DNA from: Lewinellaceae bacterium
GTDB taxonomy: Bacteria; Bacteroidota; Bacteroidia; Chitinophagales; Saprospiraceae
DNA length: 64,000 nt
Assembly (NCBI GenBank): GCA_020636155.1
Contig: JACJYM010000013.1
Span: 1 to 64,000 of the forward strand
Reading direction: 5' to 3'
The notes beneath the pieces were generated by a model. The model searched no databases and was not told the origin of the DNA. It saw nothing but the letters and a program-made list of their open reading frames with translations. Of the stretch, positions 9,451 to 18,430 are shown in pieces (position 1 is the stretch's first letter; each line of letters begins with the position of its first letter). The position numbers and the translations under genes are program-made.

Positions 9451-10361
9451 GATTTATCGACCAGTACTTGATATTTGATTTCGGTGTAAAATCTCGCATT
9501 GAGCTCACCCAATTCTTTTGCCACTTGTGGTGACACGATGCAGTTGATGTTGTTTTGATAGGCATCCTTTGGTATTCCACCCAGTACTTTGGCCATGACC
9601 GTCCGATTCGTGTTGGGATTGTAGATTTCTACCATGGTGTTTGGCACTGCTTTGTCAAAAAGGATAAACTTCAAGCCATTGTTTTTTTGTGATTTATTCC
9701 AGAATGCCGGCCCTTTTTCATAGGCGGTTTTAAAGTGGTATTGCTTGATTTCATCCGTGACTTCTAAGCTGTCAATGGTTGGCTGTATTTTAATGTCTTC
9801 ATCGAAATGATGATTAACTAACACAGGTTGTTGCTCGTTACTATCCTCAATTTTTTGAATATTTTGAGGAGTGTTGAGTACAAAATATCCTATCAGAAGT
9901 TTTTGATTTTTACTCAATACATGATTCTCGAGATGATTCCACTCTACGAGTTCATCAATGGTTTTATCGGTGTAAATACGTGCTATTCTGAATAGCGTTT
10001 CCTTAGGCTTTACGTTATAATATACGGGTATGACGACGTCCTGAGTGCTTAGGTTTTTTGGTGAGGATAGGCGGTTTTGACTTATAGGAATGAGAATATC
10101 TTCATCGAGTGAAATGGCAGAGGGTTCCGTGATATGGTTAAATTGCATTAAATTCGCCACCGGAACACCAAATGTTCTTGATAAACTGTATAAGGTATTT
10201 TCTTTTTTAAATTTGTAATGATAAATGAGTTGCCCCTCTTGATTCACTTCTACAATCATGCTATCTTTGGCACCGAACATGGGTGTGACATTCTGAGCCT
10301 TCAGTGTCATGCAATGAAATAAGAGGGTAAAATATATGTAGTAAATTCTCATTTGAAACAT
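9447..10361 (-). CDS. Secreted LysM-domain protein with a C-terminal double-psi-barrel-like region
   Basis: This 304-residue protein has a signal peptide ending near KAQ (residue 23) and two LysM modules at about 48-95 (HYKFKKENTLYSLSRTFGV) and 112-155 (YYNVKPKETLFRIARIYT). The C-terminal 85 residues include AFWNKSQKNNG, TMVEIYNPNTNRTVMAKVLG and NCIVSPQVAKELG, which resembles the RlpA-like double-psi beta-barrel seen in other Bacteroidota LysM proteins. It probably binds peptidoglycan in the periplasm; enzymatic activity is not evident. An internal ATG at 10352 would keep a good signal peptide and is equally possible. It is transcribed divergently from kdsB. Confidence 0.82.
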   Translation of the reverse strand: MFQMRIYYIYFTLLFHCMTLKAQNVTPMFGAKDSMIVEVNQEGQLIYHYKFKKENTLYSLSRTFGVPVANLMQFNHITEPSAISLDEDILIPISQNRLSSPKNLSTQDVVIPVYYNVKPKETLFRIARIYTDKTIDELVEWNHLENHVLSKNQKLLIGYFVLNTPQNIQKIEDSNEQQPVLVNHHFDEDIKIQPTIDSLEVTDEIKQYHFKTAYEKGPAFWNKSQKNNGLKFILFDKAVPNTMVEIYNPNTNRTVMAKVLGGIPKDAYQNNINCIVSPQVAKELGELNARFYTEIKYQVLVDKS

Positions 10362-10372
10362 TAATTAAAAGG

Positions 10373-10380
10373 CAAATATA
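10373..10380 (-). promoter_or_regulatory. Putative -7 element of the LysM gene
   Basis: The minus strand reads TATATTTG, a full TAnnTTTG match 12 bases before the ATG at 10361. This would give a very short leader, or a better fit to the internal ATG at 10352. Confidence 0.35.
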
Positions 10381-10415
10381 TTATAAATAAATCTAATATT
10401 TAAATTATTGATTGT

Positions 10416-11180
10416 ATGTTCGTAAAAAAGGTCTTGGTCGTGATTCCAGCAAGGTATGAATCAACGAGGTTTCCGGGTAAGCCATTGGCAAGCATTCTTG
10501 GTAAAAGCATGATTTCCAGAGTGTACAGTCAGGTCGAAAAATGCAAAAGGGTAGATGAGGTTTTAGTGGCAACTGATCATAGCGCAATTTTTGAACATGT
10601 AAAATCATGGAATGGCAATGTTGTGATGACCGCGACCAATCACAATAATGGTACAGAAAGAATCGGTGAAGCCATCAGTGATTATCCCGATTATGACTTA
10701 ATCATTAATGTGCAGGGCGACGAACCCTTAATAAATCCCGAGCAAATAGATACCCTCATTCAAAGTATGCATGAAAATAAAGATATCATTGCCACACAAT
10801 GTCTCAAAATTTCTGCGTCCTCTGAACTATTTGACTACAATGTGGTCAAACTCGTGAAGTCAAAATCTAACAAAGCACTTTATTTTTCGCGGCAAGCGAT
10901 TCCGGCACTTCGCGATGAACCCTATCGGGATTGGTTTATAAAAGGCGATTTTTATCGGCACATCGGAATTTACGGATTTGATAGAGAGACACTTTTTAAG
11001 TTATTAAGATTACCAGAATCTAGCCTCGAAAGTTTAGAAAAACTCGAACAGCTGAGATGGTTAGAAAATGGTTTTCCAATTTCTGTCTATGTAACACGAT
11101 ATCAATCTCTAGGTGTGGATAAACCTGAGGATGTTGCGACCATCGAGTCCATCCTACAGGCTGCTGGCATCGAATCCTAG
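10416..11180 (+). CDS. kdsB: 3-deoxy-manno-octulosonate cytidylyltransferase
   Basis: This 254-residue CMP-KDO synthetase activates KDO with CTP for lipopolysaccharide core synthesis in the cytoplasm. The N-terminus IPARYESTRFPGKPL is the nucleotide-binding signature (PARxxSxRxPGKPL). INVQGDEPLI near residues 101-110, the ALYFSRQAIPALRD segment and the C-terminal LGVDKPEDV are all standard for KdsB. The size is normal. Its last 27 bases overlap the 3' end of the convergent cdd gene. Confidence 0.96.
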   Translation: MFVKKVLVVIPARYESTRFPGKPLASILGKSMISRVYSQVEKCKRVDEVLVATDHSAIFEHVKSWNGNVVMTATNHNNGTERIGEAISDYPDYDLIINVQGDEPLINPEQIDTLIQSMHENKDIIATQCLKISASSELFDYNVVKLVKSKSNKALYFSRQAIPALRDEPYRDWFIKGDFYRHIGIYGFDRETLFKLLRLPESSLESLEKLEQLRWLENGFPISVYVTRYQSLGVDKPEDVATIESILQAAGIES

Positions 11181-11633
11181 GGGAAGGATGTCATGGATAG
11201 AGTCAATAGCATATATTTCGTCACCCTCGGCGACAAGGTAGATTTTAATCTTGGCTTTTTGCTTGCTTTGATACTCCGCGATGATTTGGCGACAAGACCC
11301 ACATGGTGATGCCGGTGTGAGTACTATTTTTAGATCGTTTTTAACAGCGACGGCGAGAGAAGTAATTTCTACATCAGGGTATTCAGCTCCAGCATAAGTG
11401 AGTACCACACGTTCACCACAGGTACATAAGGGGTAGGCTGCATTTTCTTGGTTACTGCCACCAAGCATTAAGCCATTTTCAAGTAATACGGCAGCCCCTA
11501 CTCTGAAGTGAGAATATGGGGCATAAGCATCCTTGAGCTTGCTTTGAGCATACTCGATTAACTTTTTGGTTTCATCTGTCAATTCATCTAACCGATACAC
11601 AGAATAGCTTGATTTTATTTCTCTTTTTTCCAT
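11154..11633 (-). CDS. cdd: Cytidine deaminase
   Basis: This 159-residue homotetrameric-type cytidine deaminase converts cytidine and deoxycytidine to uridine forms in pyrimidine salvage. The substrate motif HFRVGAAVLLENG is followed by the zinc site CGERV (proton-shuttle Glu, here Cys-Gly-Glu instead of the more common His/Cys-Ala-Glu) and PCGSCRQ, which supplies the other two Cys ligands. The N-terminus has a 20-residue extension before the deaminase fold. It converges on kdsB with a 27-base overlap of coding ends. Confidence 0.94.
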   Translation of the reverse strand: MEKREIKSSYSVYRLDELTDETKKLIEYAQSKLKDAYAPYSHFRVGAAVLLENGLMLGGSNQENAAYPLCTCGERVVLTYAGAEYPDVEITSLAVAVKNDLKIVLTPASPCGSCRQIIAEYQSKQKAKIKIYLVAEGDEIYAIDSIHDILPLGFDASSL

Positions 11634-11711
11634 AAGCTTTGCGTTAGAGGGAAAAATATTAATGCAAATATTGAGCCAATAGTTCCCGATAGCTTTATTT
11701 TGCCATCGAAT

Positions 11712-12539
11712 ATGAATATCGAAGAGCTTATTTTACGGATGGATCAAGTCCTATGTACTAAATACGGTACTCGGGAGGCAAGGTCTATGATGAAAATTCT
11801 GCGAGAGGATTTAATTATAGATGGGAAATCCTTTGATGAAATCGAATGGAACGAAGAATTAATTAATAAGATTATCACTAAATTACTTCATGATTATCCG
11901 GTGCAATATCTTGTTGGAAAGTGTTTTTTTTACAATTCCTTTTTTCGAGTGACAGAAGATGTATTAATCCCGCGACCTGAGACTGAGGAATTGGTTTATA
12001 AGGCAATCAACTTAATTGAATCGAAGAAATTGAGTTCAGTTCTTGACATCGGTACGGGAAGTGGCTGTATTCCCATAAGTATTGGATTAGAAGTTAAAAA
12101 TATAGAAATTTATGCTCTTGATATTTCAACTGCCGCATTGCAAATTGCAGAATCCAATGCATTAGATAATGGGGTAAAAATCACTTTTTTTCGAATAGAT
12201 TTTTTAAATGAGGATCTCTGGTCGTTGATTCCTTCGGTTGATTTGATAGTGAGTAATCCGCCATACATTGGCAGAAATGAGCAATCCGACATGACTCCCG
12301 GTACGGTGAAGTACGAACCTGAGCTAGCATTATATAGTCCGACAGAGGATGTTTTGCTTTTTTACAGGAAACTGTTGAAATATTTTCTGTTGTCATCAGC
12401 CCACTATTTACTTTGTGAAATCAATGAATTTCATGTCGAAGAATTATTGAAGGTCTTTGTAGTGGACACCATCGCCATGGAAATCTTAAATGATCTTCAA
12501 GGTAAGCCTCGAATTCTATCGGTACACAAGGATTTTTAG
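11712..12539 (+). CDS. prmC: Peptide chain release factor N5-glutamine methyltransferase
   Basis: This class I SAM-dependent methyltransferase of 275 residues modifies the GGQ glutamine of release factors RF1 and RF2. It has an N-terminal helical domain, the SAM motif LDIGTGSGCIPI at about 112-123 and the catalytic SNPPYIG at about 180-186. The substrate-contacting VLIPRPETEELV motif near 85-97 distinguishes PrmC from generic methyltransferases. The ATG at 11712 is preferred to a TTG four codons upstream. The gene is monocistronic by layout. Confidence 0.94.
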   Translation: MNIEELILRMDQVLCTKYGTREARSMMKILREDLIIDGKSFDEIEWNEELINKIITKLLHDYPVQYLVGKCFFYNSFFRVTEDVLIPRPETEELVYKAINLIESKKLSSVLDIGTGSGCIPISIGLEVKNIEIYALDISTAALQIAESNALDNGVKITFFRIDFLNEDLWSLIPSVDLIVSNPPYIGRNEQSDMTPGTVKYEPELALYSPTEDVLLFYRKLLKYFLLSSAHYLLCEINEFHVEELLKVFVVDTIAMEILNDLQGKPRILSVHKDF

Positions 12540-12650
12540 TAATCCTGACATTTGTTACGAGTAAACTCAGACTTTCGACAAAAAATATGTTCATTTCATC
12601 GATTAGTTTAAATATTTGGGCATACTTTATTTAATTTTATCCCTAATTGT

Positions 12651-13907
12651 ATGAATACCTTTTTTAAAGTCATATTAGAATCTATTCGGCAGGCATATCA
12701 GTCTTTGGTTGCTAATAAGTTGAGGACCTTCTTATCCTTACTTGGTATTGTTATTGGGATTTTTTGCATCATTGCTATTAAATCGGCAGTTGATTCGTTT
12801 CAGGATAATATTGTCAATGGTTTCAGTGAGTTGGGAAGTGATGTGGTTTACATAGATAAAATGCCTTGGGATCAAGATCCTGGAGAGAACTATTGGAAGT
12901 ATGCCAAAAGACCAGACCCAAGTTATGAAGATTATGAAGCCATCATGAAACGATCAAAGCTCGCAAAAGCAGCAGCTTATGTGATTTTCACAGGAGGAAG
13001 AAGTATCAAGTATCGTTCAAATTTGGTCAGTAATGCCTTCATCATGGGTTCGACTTATGAATATCCTGAAATACAGGATTTGGAGATGACAAAAGGTCGC
13101 TATTTTACCAATAGTGAATATGAAACAGGAAGTAACAAAGTCATACTCGGGGCCAAAGTGGCAGAACAACTTTTTAATGACATTGAACCCATTAATAAAG
13201 AAGTCAAACTTTTTGGTCAGAAATTTTTGGTCATCGGAGTGTTGAAAGAGGAAGGTGAGAGCATGTTTAATTTAATCAATTTCGATGAAGTCATTTGGAT
13301 AGGGTATAATTCTCTTAAAAAATACGTTAATGTCGACCCTAAAAATAATATGATAGGCCAAATGCTCAATATTAAAATGAAACCGGGAAAAGACATGGAA
13401 GATTTGAAGTATGAATTGGCCGGAATCCTCAGAGCATCACGAAGTTTAAAGCCGACGGAAAAGGATGATTTTGCATTGAATACTTTGAGTTTGCTGACTG
13501 GAATATTAGACTCCGTTTTTGGGATAATTAATTTAGCCGGAGGACTAATCGGTGCATTTGCACTGCTTGTAGGGATGATAAGTGTCGCCAATATCATGTT
13601 CGTTTCGGTAAAAGAAAGAACAAGTCTCATCGGTGTGAAAAAGGCTCTCGGTGCTAAGCGCTATATGATCCTTCTTGAGTTTTTAATCGAAGCCATATTT
13701 TTATGTATTCTTGGTGGAATCGCCGGATTAATATTGGTGTACGTCGTCATGAAAATATTAACCAATGTCTTTTCAATGGACTTTGCACTATCATATTCCA
13801 ACATAATGATAGGAATCGTCACCTCCGTAGTGGTTGGAATAATTTCAGGAGTAGTGCCTGCGATTAGAGCTTCTAGACTTGACCCTGTGGTGGCGATGAG
13901 GTCGTAA
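12651..13907 (+). CDS. ABC transporter permease of the MacB/FtsX type
   Basis: This 418-residue membrane protein has the MacB layout. One membrane helix lies near residues 22-45 after the LRTFLSLLGIVIGIF signature. Next is a large periplasmic MacB_PCD domain of about 220 residues, then three helices near 283-310, 340-362 and 375-400. The C-terminus has KERTSLIGVKKALGAKR and the closing VPAIRASRLDPVVAMR, both classic. Such permeases couple cytoplasmic ATPases to periplasmic work or lipoprotein/peptide export. No ATPase gene is adjacent, so the partner must be encoded elsewhere. The stop lies 7 bases from the convergent aminotransferase. Confidence 0.9.
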   Translation: MNTFFKVILESIRQAYQSLVANKLRTFLSLLGIVIGIFCIIAIKSAVDSFQDNIVNGFSELGSDVVYIDKMPWDQDPGENYWKYAKRPDPSYEDYEAIMKRSKLAKAAAYVIFTGGRSIKYRSNLVSNAFIMGSTYEYPEIQDLEMTKGRYFTNSEYETGSNKVILGAKVAEQLFNDIEPINKEVKLFGQKFLVIGVLKEEGESMFNLINFDEVIWIGYNSLKKYVNVDPKNNMIGQMLNIKMKPGKDMEDLKYELAGILRASRSLKPTEKDDFALNTLSLLTGILDSVFGIINLAGGLIGAFALLVGMISVANIMFVSVKERTSLIGVKKALGAKRYMILLEFLIEAIFLCILGGIAGLILVYVVMKILTNVFSMDFALSYSNIMIGIVTSVVVGIISGVVPAIRASRLDPVVAMRS

Positions 13908-13914
13908 GAATTGC

Positions 13915-15129
13915 CTAAAGTAACGCTTCTTTTATCCTCCTCACAGCTTCTCTCAATTCAGGTTCTGAGGCGGCATACGAAATTCTAATACAATTATCAT
14001 CCCCAAAAGCACTTCCTGATACCAATCCAACATGAGCATGGCTCAATATATACTCTGAAAAATCGTCCGAGTTATTGATTTCGAATCCTTGAAAACTCTT
14101 TCCAAAATAAGCGCTGATGTCAGGAAAGACGTAAAAAGCACCCATGGGTTTATTTACCTTAAAACCCGGAATATCGCTGAGCAATTTTAACAACATATCC
14201 CTCCTTTCCTTGAATGCATCTCTCATCGCATAAGTTTCGGTAAGTGGACTGTCTAGAGCGGTGATTGCGGCTTCTTGACCAAAGGAATTTGCCCCGGAAG
14301 TAAACTGCCCTTGAACCTTAGAACAAGCAGAAGCAAGCCACTGAGGTGCTCCCATATATCCCAATCTCCAACCCGTCATACTAAATCCTTTTGAAAATCC
14401 ATTGATAGTCGCCGTCCTTTCTTCCATACCCGGTACTTCAGCTATACTAAAGTGGCTTGACGTAAAATTTATATACTCGTATATCTCATCAGAGATGACC
14501 ATCAAGTTGTCATAATTGAGAATCACCGCGGCCAAAGCTTCTAATTCTTCTTTTTCGTAAACTGACCCTGTGGGATTGCATGGTGAAGAGAAAATAATCA
14601 ACTTAGTTTTTTCAGAGATGGCCTCATCCAGTTGAGTCGCAGATATTTTGTAATCTTGACTTATGTCTGCACCGACATAGACGGGAATACCACCGGTCAA
14701 CTTCACGATTTCGGCATAAGAGACCCAGTAAGGTGTGATAATGATTACTTCATCACCTGGGTTTATCAGTGATAATACAACGTTGGCAATGCTCTGTTTA
14801 GCCCCATTGGACACCACGATTTGTGTGGGTTCATAATTGAGATTGTTGTCTCTTTTGAATTTTGATGAGATGGCTTGTCGCAATTTTAATAATCCCGGCA
14901 CCGGGGTATATTTAGTAAAACCTTCATCCAATGCTACTTTAGCGGCTTCTTTTATAAAATTAGGCGTATCAAAATCGGGTTCTCCGAGACTTAGACTTAT
15001 TACGTTGATGCCTTTTTGAGCTAAATCCCTAGCTTTTTGAGCCATTTTTATGGTTGCTGATTCATCCATACTTTTGATCCGATCAGAGAGTAAAGCTGAA
15101 GGATTGACCACGATATCTTTAATTTGCAT
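13915..15129 (-). CDS. Pyridoxal phosphate-dependent aspartate aminotransferase (class I/II)
   Basis: This 404-residue enzyme transfers amino groups between aspartate and 2-oxoglutarate, or closely related substrates. Visible features are SLGEPDFDTP near residue 46, the YTPVPGLLKLRQAI segment, the cofactor-binding SNGAKQSIANV, SSPCNPTGSVY, the SDEIYEYI Asp/Tyr pair and the PLP lysine in NGFSKGFSMTGWRLGY near residue 245. Length and motifs fit the AspC-like Ib subgroup common in Bacteroidota. I chose the ATG at 15129 (MQIKDIVV) because the frame upstream to 15192 has no family similarity and would include a promoter octamer. Confidence 0.92.
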   Translation of the reverse strand: MQIKDIVVNPSALLSDRIKSMDESATIKMAQKARDLAQKGINVISLSLGEPDFDTPNFIKEAAKVALDEGFTKYTPVPGLLKLRQAISSKFKRDNNLNYEPTQIVVSNGAKQSIANVVLSLINPGDEVIIITPYWVSYAEIVKLTGGIPVYVGADISQDYKISATQLDEAISEKTKLIIFSSPCNPTGSVYEKEELEALAAVILNYDNLMVISDEIYEYINFTSSHFSIAEVPGMEERTATINGFSKGFSMTGWRLGYMGAPQWLASACSKVQGQFTSGANSFGQEAAITALDSPLTETYAMRDAFKERRDMLLKLLSDIPGFKVNKPMGAFYVFPDISAYFGKSFQGFEINNSDDFSEYILSHAHVGLVSGSAFGDDNCIRISYAASEPELREAVRRIKEALL

Positions 15130-15152
15130 TGTTATTGTATTAAAAACTAACG

Positions 15153-15160
15153 CAAAGGTA
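15153..15160 (-). promoter_or_regulatory. Putative -7 element of the aminotransferase gene
   Basis: The minus strand reads TACCTTTG, a full TAnnTTTG match about 24 bases before the ATG at 15129. It supports the downstream start for this gene. Confidence 0.42.
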
Positions 15161-15350
15161 TGAATTGGATTACTTAATCCTCTCATAGGCATAATTTTTA
15201 TTTACACCTTGGCCATCCCTATTTATTTCTCGAATGAAAAGTCTATTTTTATAATCACTTTCTTCTTTAAAAGCCGACTTGTATTTCTTAATTTTACGCT
15301 GCTTAATTTATTTGGATACTCAAATTATTTATTCACTTAAAATCAGTTTT

Positions 15351-16892
15351 TTGGAAAATAAAATTGAATTGTTAGAATCTAAGATAGCAGAAGCTAAATT
15401 GGGTGGCGGTCAGGCCAGAATAGACAAGGAACATAAAAAAGGAAAACTTACAGCTCGTGAGAGAATAGAAATATTGTGTGATCCTGGAAGTTTTGAGGAG
15501 GTGGGAATGCTGGTGCAGCATCGATCAAATGACTTCGGCATGGAAAATCAGAAGTTTTTAGGGGATGGTGTGGTCACAGGATTTGGAAAAATAGAAGGTA
15601 GAGCCGTATGCATATTTGCTCAAGATTTTACGGTGTTCGGTGGTTCATTGAGTGAAACCCAAGCCGAAAAAATCTGCAAGATCATGGATTTGGCGGTAAA
15701 GAATGGATTACCAATGATTGGACTGAATGACAGTGGGGGTGCAAGAATCCAAGAAGGTGTAAAGTCATTGGGAGGATATGCCGATATATTTTATAGAAAT
15801 ACCTTGGCCTCAGGAGTTATCCCACAGCTCAGTGTGATTATGGGCCCCTGTGCAGGAGGGGCAGTTTATTCTCCTGCTTTGACCGATTTTATCATGATGG
15901 TGGAGCATAGTAGTTATATGTTTGTAACAGGTCCTAATGTGGTTAAAACCGTAACCAATGAAGAGGTGAGTTCAGAAGAATTGGGTGGGGCTCAGGCTCA
16001 TGCGGTAAAAAGTGGTGTGACACATCTGGTTGCACACAATGACCTGGAGGCACTGGCAAAATTGAGGCAACTCCTATCTTATATGCCTCAAAACTGGAAG
16101 GAAAAAACTCCCGATTTACCCTATACAAGAGATGAGGAAATAAGACCGAAGCTGAACGATATCATCCCTGAATATTCGAGTATTCCTTATGATATGAAAG
16201 AAGTCATTGTTCAAATAGGAGATGAAAATTCATTTTTTGAAATACATGAGGACTATGCACCGAATATCGTCGTTGGTTTTATGCGAATAGCCGGAAAATC
16301 TATTGGCGTGGTCGCAAATCAACCCAACTACTTAGCTGGAGTATTAGATGTAAATAGCTCAAAAAAAGGTGCAAGATTCGTGAGATTCTGTGATGCCTTC
16401 AATATACCCCTTTTGGTATTGGTAGATGTACCGGGATTTTTGCCAGGAACTGACCAAGAATGGAATGCCATCATTTCCAATGGTGCTAAATTGCTCTATG
16501 CACTGAGTGAAGCTACCGTGCCAAAAATTACATTAATCACTCGAAAGGCCTACGGTGGAGCTTATGATGTAATGAATTCCAAACATATAGGTGCAGACAT
16601 CAATTATGCTTGGCCATCGGCAGAAATTGCGGTGATGGGTGCCAAAGGAGCCAGTGAGATTATCTTTAAAAATGAGATTAAACAATCTGAAAAACCCGAG
16701 GAAATGGCCAAACTCAAAGAACTAGAATATGCCGACATCTTTGCCAACCCTTATAAAGCTGCGGAAAGAGGTTTTATCGATGAAGTCATATTACCAGAGT
16801 TGACAAGAAAAAAACTCATACGGGCTTTTGACCTATTATCAGGTAAAGAAGCTTCCCTTCCTAAGAAAAAACACGGCAATATTCCATTATAA
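15351..16892 (+). CDS. Acyl-CoA carboxylase, beta (carboxyltransferase) subunit
   Basis: This is a biotin-dependent carboxyltransferase of about 513 residues, closest in layout to propionyl-CoA carboxylase beta. It moves CO2 from carboxybiotin to an acyl-CoA. The two crotonase-like halves are clear: KGKLTARERIE, DFTVFGGSLSE, GLNDSGGARIQEG and GPCAGGAVYSPAL in the first; VDVPGFLPGTDQEWNAII, RKAYGGAYDVM and WPSAEIAVMGAKGA in the second. The frame is open to a TTG at 15279, but homologues begin at about ENKIELLE, so I take the TTG at 15351. No ATG is available. The biotin carboxylase and carrier subunits are not nearby. The asparaginase-like gene follows after 15 bases. Confidence 0.9.
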   Translation: MENKIELLESKIAEAKLGGGQARIDKEHKKGKLTARERIEILCDPGSFEEVGMLVQHRSNDFGMENQKFLGDGVVTGFGKIEGRAVCIFAQDFTVFGGSLSETQAEKICKIMDLAVKNGLPMIGLNDSGGARIQEGVKSLGGYADIFYRNTLASGVIPQLSVIMGPCAGGAVYSPALTDFIMMVEHSSYMFVTGPNVVKTVTNEEVSSEELGGAQAHAVKSGVTHLVAHNDLEALAKLRQLLSYMPQNWKEKTPDLPYTRDEEIRPKLNDIIPEYSSIPYDMKEVIVQIGDENSFFEIHEDYAPNIVVGFMRIAGKSIGVVANQPNYLAGVLDVNSSKKGARFVRFCDAFNIPLLVLVDVPGFLPGTDQEWNAIISNGAKLLYALSEATVPKITLITRKAYGGAYDVMNSKHIGADINYAWPSAEIAVMGAKGASEIIFKNEIKQSEKPEEMAKLKELEYADIFANPYKAAERGFIDEVILPELTRKKLIRAFDLLSGKEASLPKKKHGNIPL

Positions 16893-16907
16893 AAAACAGA
16901 GCTTGCT

Positions 16908-17441
16908 ATGCAGATATTAAATAAGCCAAAACGAAAATTTATTCAGGTTTATGTTACCGGTGGTACTTTTGATAAAGAATACAATTTTATTACCGGAGAA
17001 TTATTCTTCAAAGATACCCATCTCACCTCCATGTTTGATAGAGGTCGGTGTACTCTGGATATTGATGTGAAGACCCTGATGATGATTGATAGCCTAGAGA
17101 TGTCAGAGATGGATCGAGAGAATATAGTAAGAAATTGCGAGTTCTGTAGTTCCAATATGATATTGATTACACACGGCACCGATACCATGGAAATCACCGC
17201 CCAAAGTTTGGCTCAAAGTGATAAACTGAAAGATAAAACCATCGTGCTTACTGGAGCCATGATTCCTTATGCCTTCGGGACTTCTTCTGATGGATTTTTC
17301 AATTTGGGTAATGCCCTGGCATTTGTACAAGTGCTGAGGCCGGGAGTGTACATATCGATGAATGGTCGATTTTTTAATTGGGATAATGTTCATAAAAATC
17401 GTGAAACTGGCTATTTTGAATATAAGGTAAAAATGGCTTAA
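16908..17441 (+). CDS. Single-domain asparaginase-like protein
   Basis: This 177-residue protein corresponds to the N-terminal (active-site) domain of L-asparaginases, which are usually about 330 residues. The first catalytic Thr lies in VTGGTFDKEY, the second Thr-Asp pair in ITHGTDTM near residues 87-94, and TGAMIPY follows. A late VHKNRETGYFE could supply the catalytic Lys. The C-terminal domain is absent, but no frameshift or remnant follows, so this looks like the stand-alone form found in some Bacteroidota and Proteobacteria. Activity on asparagine is unproven. It lies 15 bases after the acyl-CoA carboxylase gene and is probably co-transcribed. Confidence 0.85.
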   Translation: MQILNKPKRKFIQVYVTGGTFDKEYNFITGELFFKDTHLTSMFDRGRCTLDIDVKTLMMIDSLEMSEMDRENIVRNCEFCSSNMILITHGTDTMEITAQSLAQSDKLKDKTIVLTGAMIPYAFGTSSDGFFNLGNALAFVQVLRPGVYISMNGRFFNWDNVHKNRETGYFEYKVKMA

Positions 17442-17501
17442 AAGGGTATTTTAGTCGAAAATGAAAGAGTTTTTGTCTACCAATTCTCACTAACCATGAA
17501 T

Positions 17502-17523
17502 TATTTTTGTTAACAATTGTTAA
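17502..17523 (+). promoter_or_regulatory. Promoter -7 element and adjoining palindrome before the prohibitin gene
   Basis: TATTTTTG (17502-17509) matches TAnnTTTG. It is directly followed by the perfect 14-base palindrome TTAACAATTGTTAA (17510-17523), which would cover the transcription start. The gene starts at 17549. Function as an operator is inferred from position and symmetry only. Confidence 0.4.
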
Positions 17524-17548
17524 TTCAATTAAATAAAACAACTGATAA

Positions 17549-18397
17549 ATGAGTATTAAAAGTAATGGATTACCGGATTTGCCCAATGGCATGGTCAAAT
17601 GGATTGTCTTTTTTGTGTTGGGATTGATTTTAATTATTGTGCTATCCAACACGACATTCCTCACCATTGAGCCGGGACAGAAAGGGGTCAAGTTTAAAAG
17701 ATTTGGAGGCGGATTGGTCAAGGATGAAGTTTATGACCAAGGGTTTCACGTGATTGCTCCTTGGAATAAAATGTATATCTATGATGTACGTATCAATGAG
17801 CAATTTGAGGCCATGGACGTTCTTTCTAAAAATGGTTTGAATATCCAAGTGGAATTATCCTATCTTTTTAATCCAATTCCGAATGAAATCGGATTTTTAC
17901 ATGATGAAATCGGCTCCAATTATCTTGATAGAATTATCAAACCAGAAATTAGATCCGCCACCCGAGAGGTCATCGGTCAGTATCTTCCCGAGGAGCTTTA
18001 TTCTACAAAAAGAGAAGCAATTCAAGTGGAAATATACAATAAAACAAAGACAGCGATAGCCAATAAGCATATCAATCTGGATGCTGTGTTGATTAGATCG
18101 GTTCAACTGCCTGACAATCTCAAGAATGCCATAGAACAAAAGCTTCAGGAAGAACAATTGGCTTTTCAGTACGAATTTAAGTTGGATAGGGAACGAAAGG
18201 AGGCTGAAAGAAAAATCATTGAAGCTCAAGCAAAGGCAGATGCTAATAAAATATTAAATGCTTCATTGACGGATAAGATTCTAAAAGATAAGGGAATAGA
18301 AGCTACCCTCGAATTGGCAAAATCAGACAATTCAAAAATCGTCGTCATTGGTGATGGTTCTAATGGAGGGCTGCCACTAATCCTGAGTGGTAATTAA
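17549..18397 (+). CDS. Prohibitin family (SPFH/Band 7) membrane protein
   Basis: This 282-residue protein has one N-terminal membrane helix near residues 14-36 (WIVFFVLGLILIIVL). An SPFH domain follows at about 36-205, with TIEPGQKGVKFKRFGG and EIRSATREVIGQYLPEELYSTKRE. The coiled-coil stretch near 205-245 is rich in Glu, Lys and Ala. Prohibitins assemble into large membrane rings and are linked to protein quality control with FtsH-like proteases; the exact role here is not shown. The C-terminus ends with NSKIVVIGDGSNGGLPLIL, typical of bacterial prohibitin homologues. It is a single gene upstream of the GH3 gene (33-base gap). Confidence 0.92.
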   Translation: MSIKSNGLPDLPNGMVKWIVFFVLGLILIIVLSNTTFLTIEPGQKGVKFKRFGGGLVKDEVYDQGFHVIAPWNKMYIYDVRINEQFEAMDVLSKNGLNIQVELSYLFNPIPNEIGFLHDEIGSNYLDRIIKPEIRSATREVIGQYLPEELYSTKREAIQVEIYNKTKTAIANKHINLDAVLIRSVQLPDNLKNAIEQKLQEEQLAFQYEFKLDRERKEAERKIIEAQAKADANKILNASLTDKILKDKGIEATLELAKSDNSKIVVIGDGSNGGLPLILSGN

Positions 18398-18430
18398 TTC
18401 TTTAGAAATCAGGAAGTTGAGTAGAATCTT

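Noticed and set aside
13217..13630. 137-codon minus-strand frame inside the MacB-type permease gene
   Set aside because: It is antisense to a well-conserved gene with low-complexity translation; no independent evidence.
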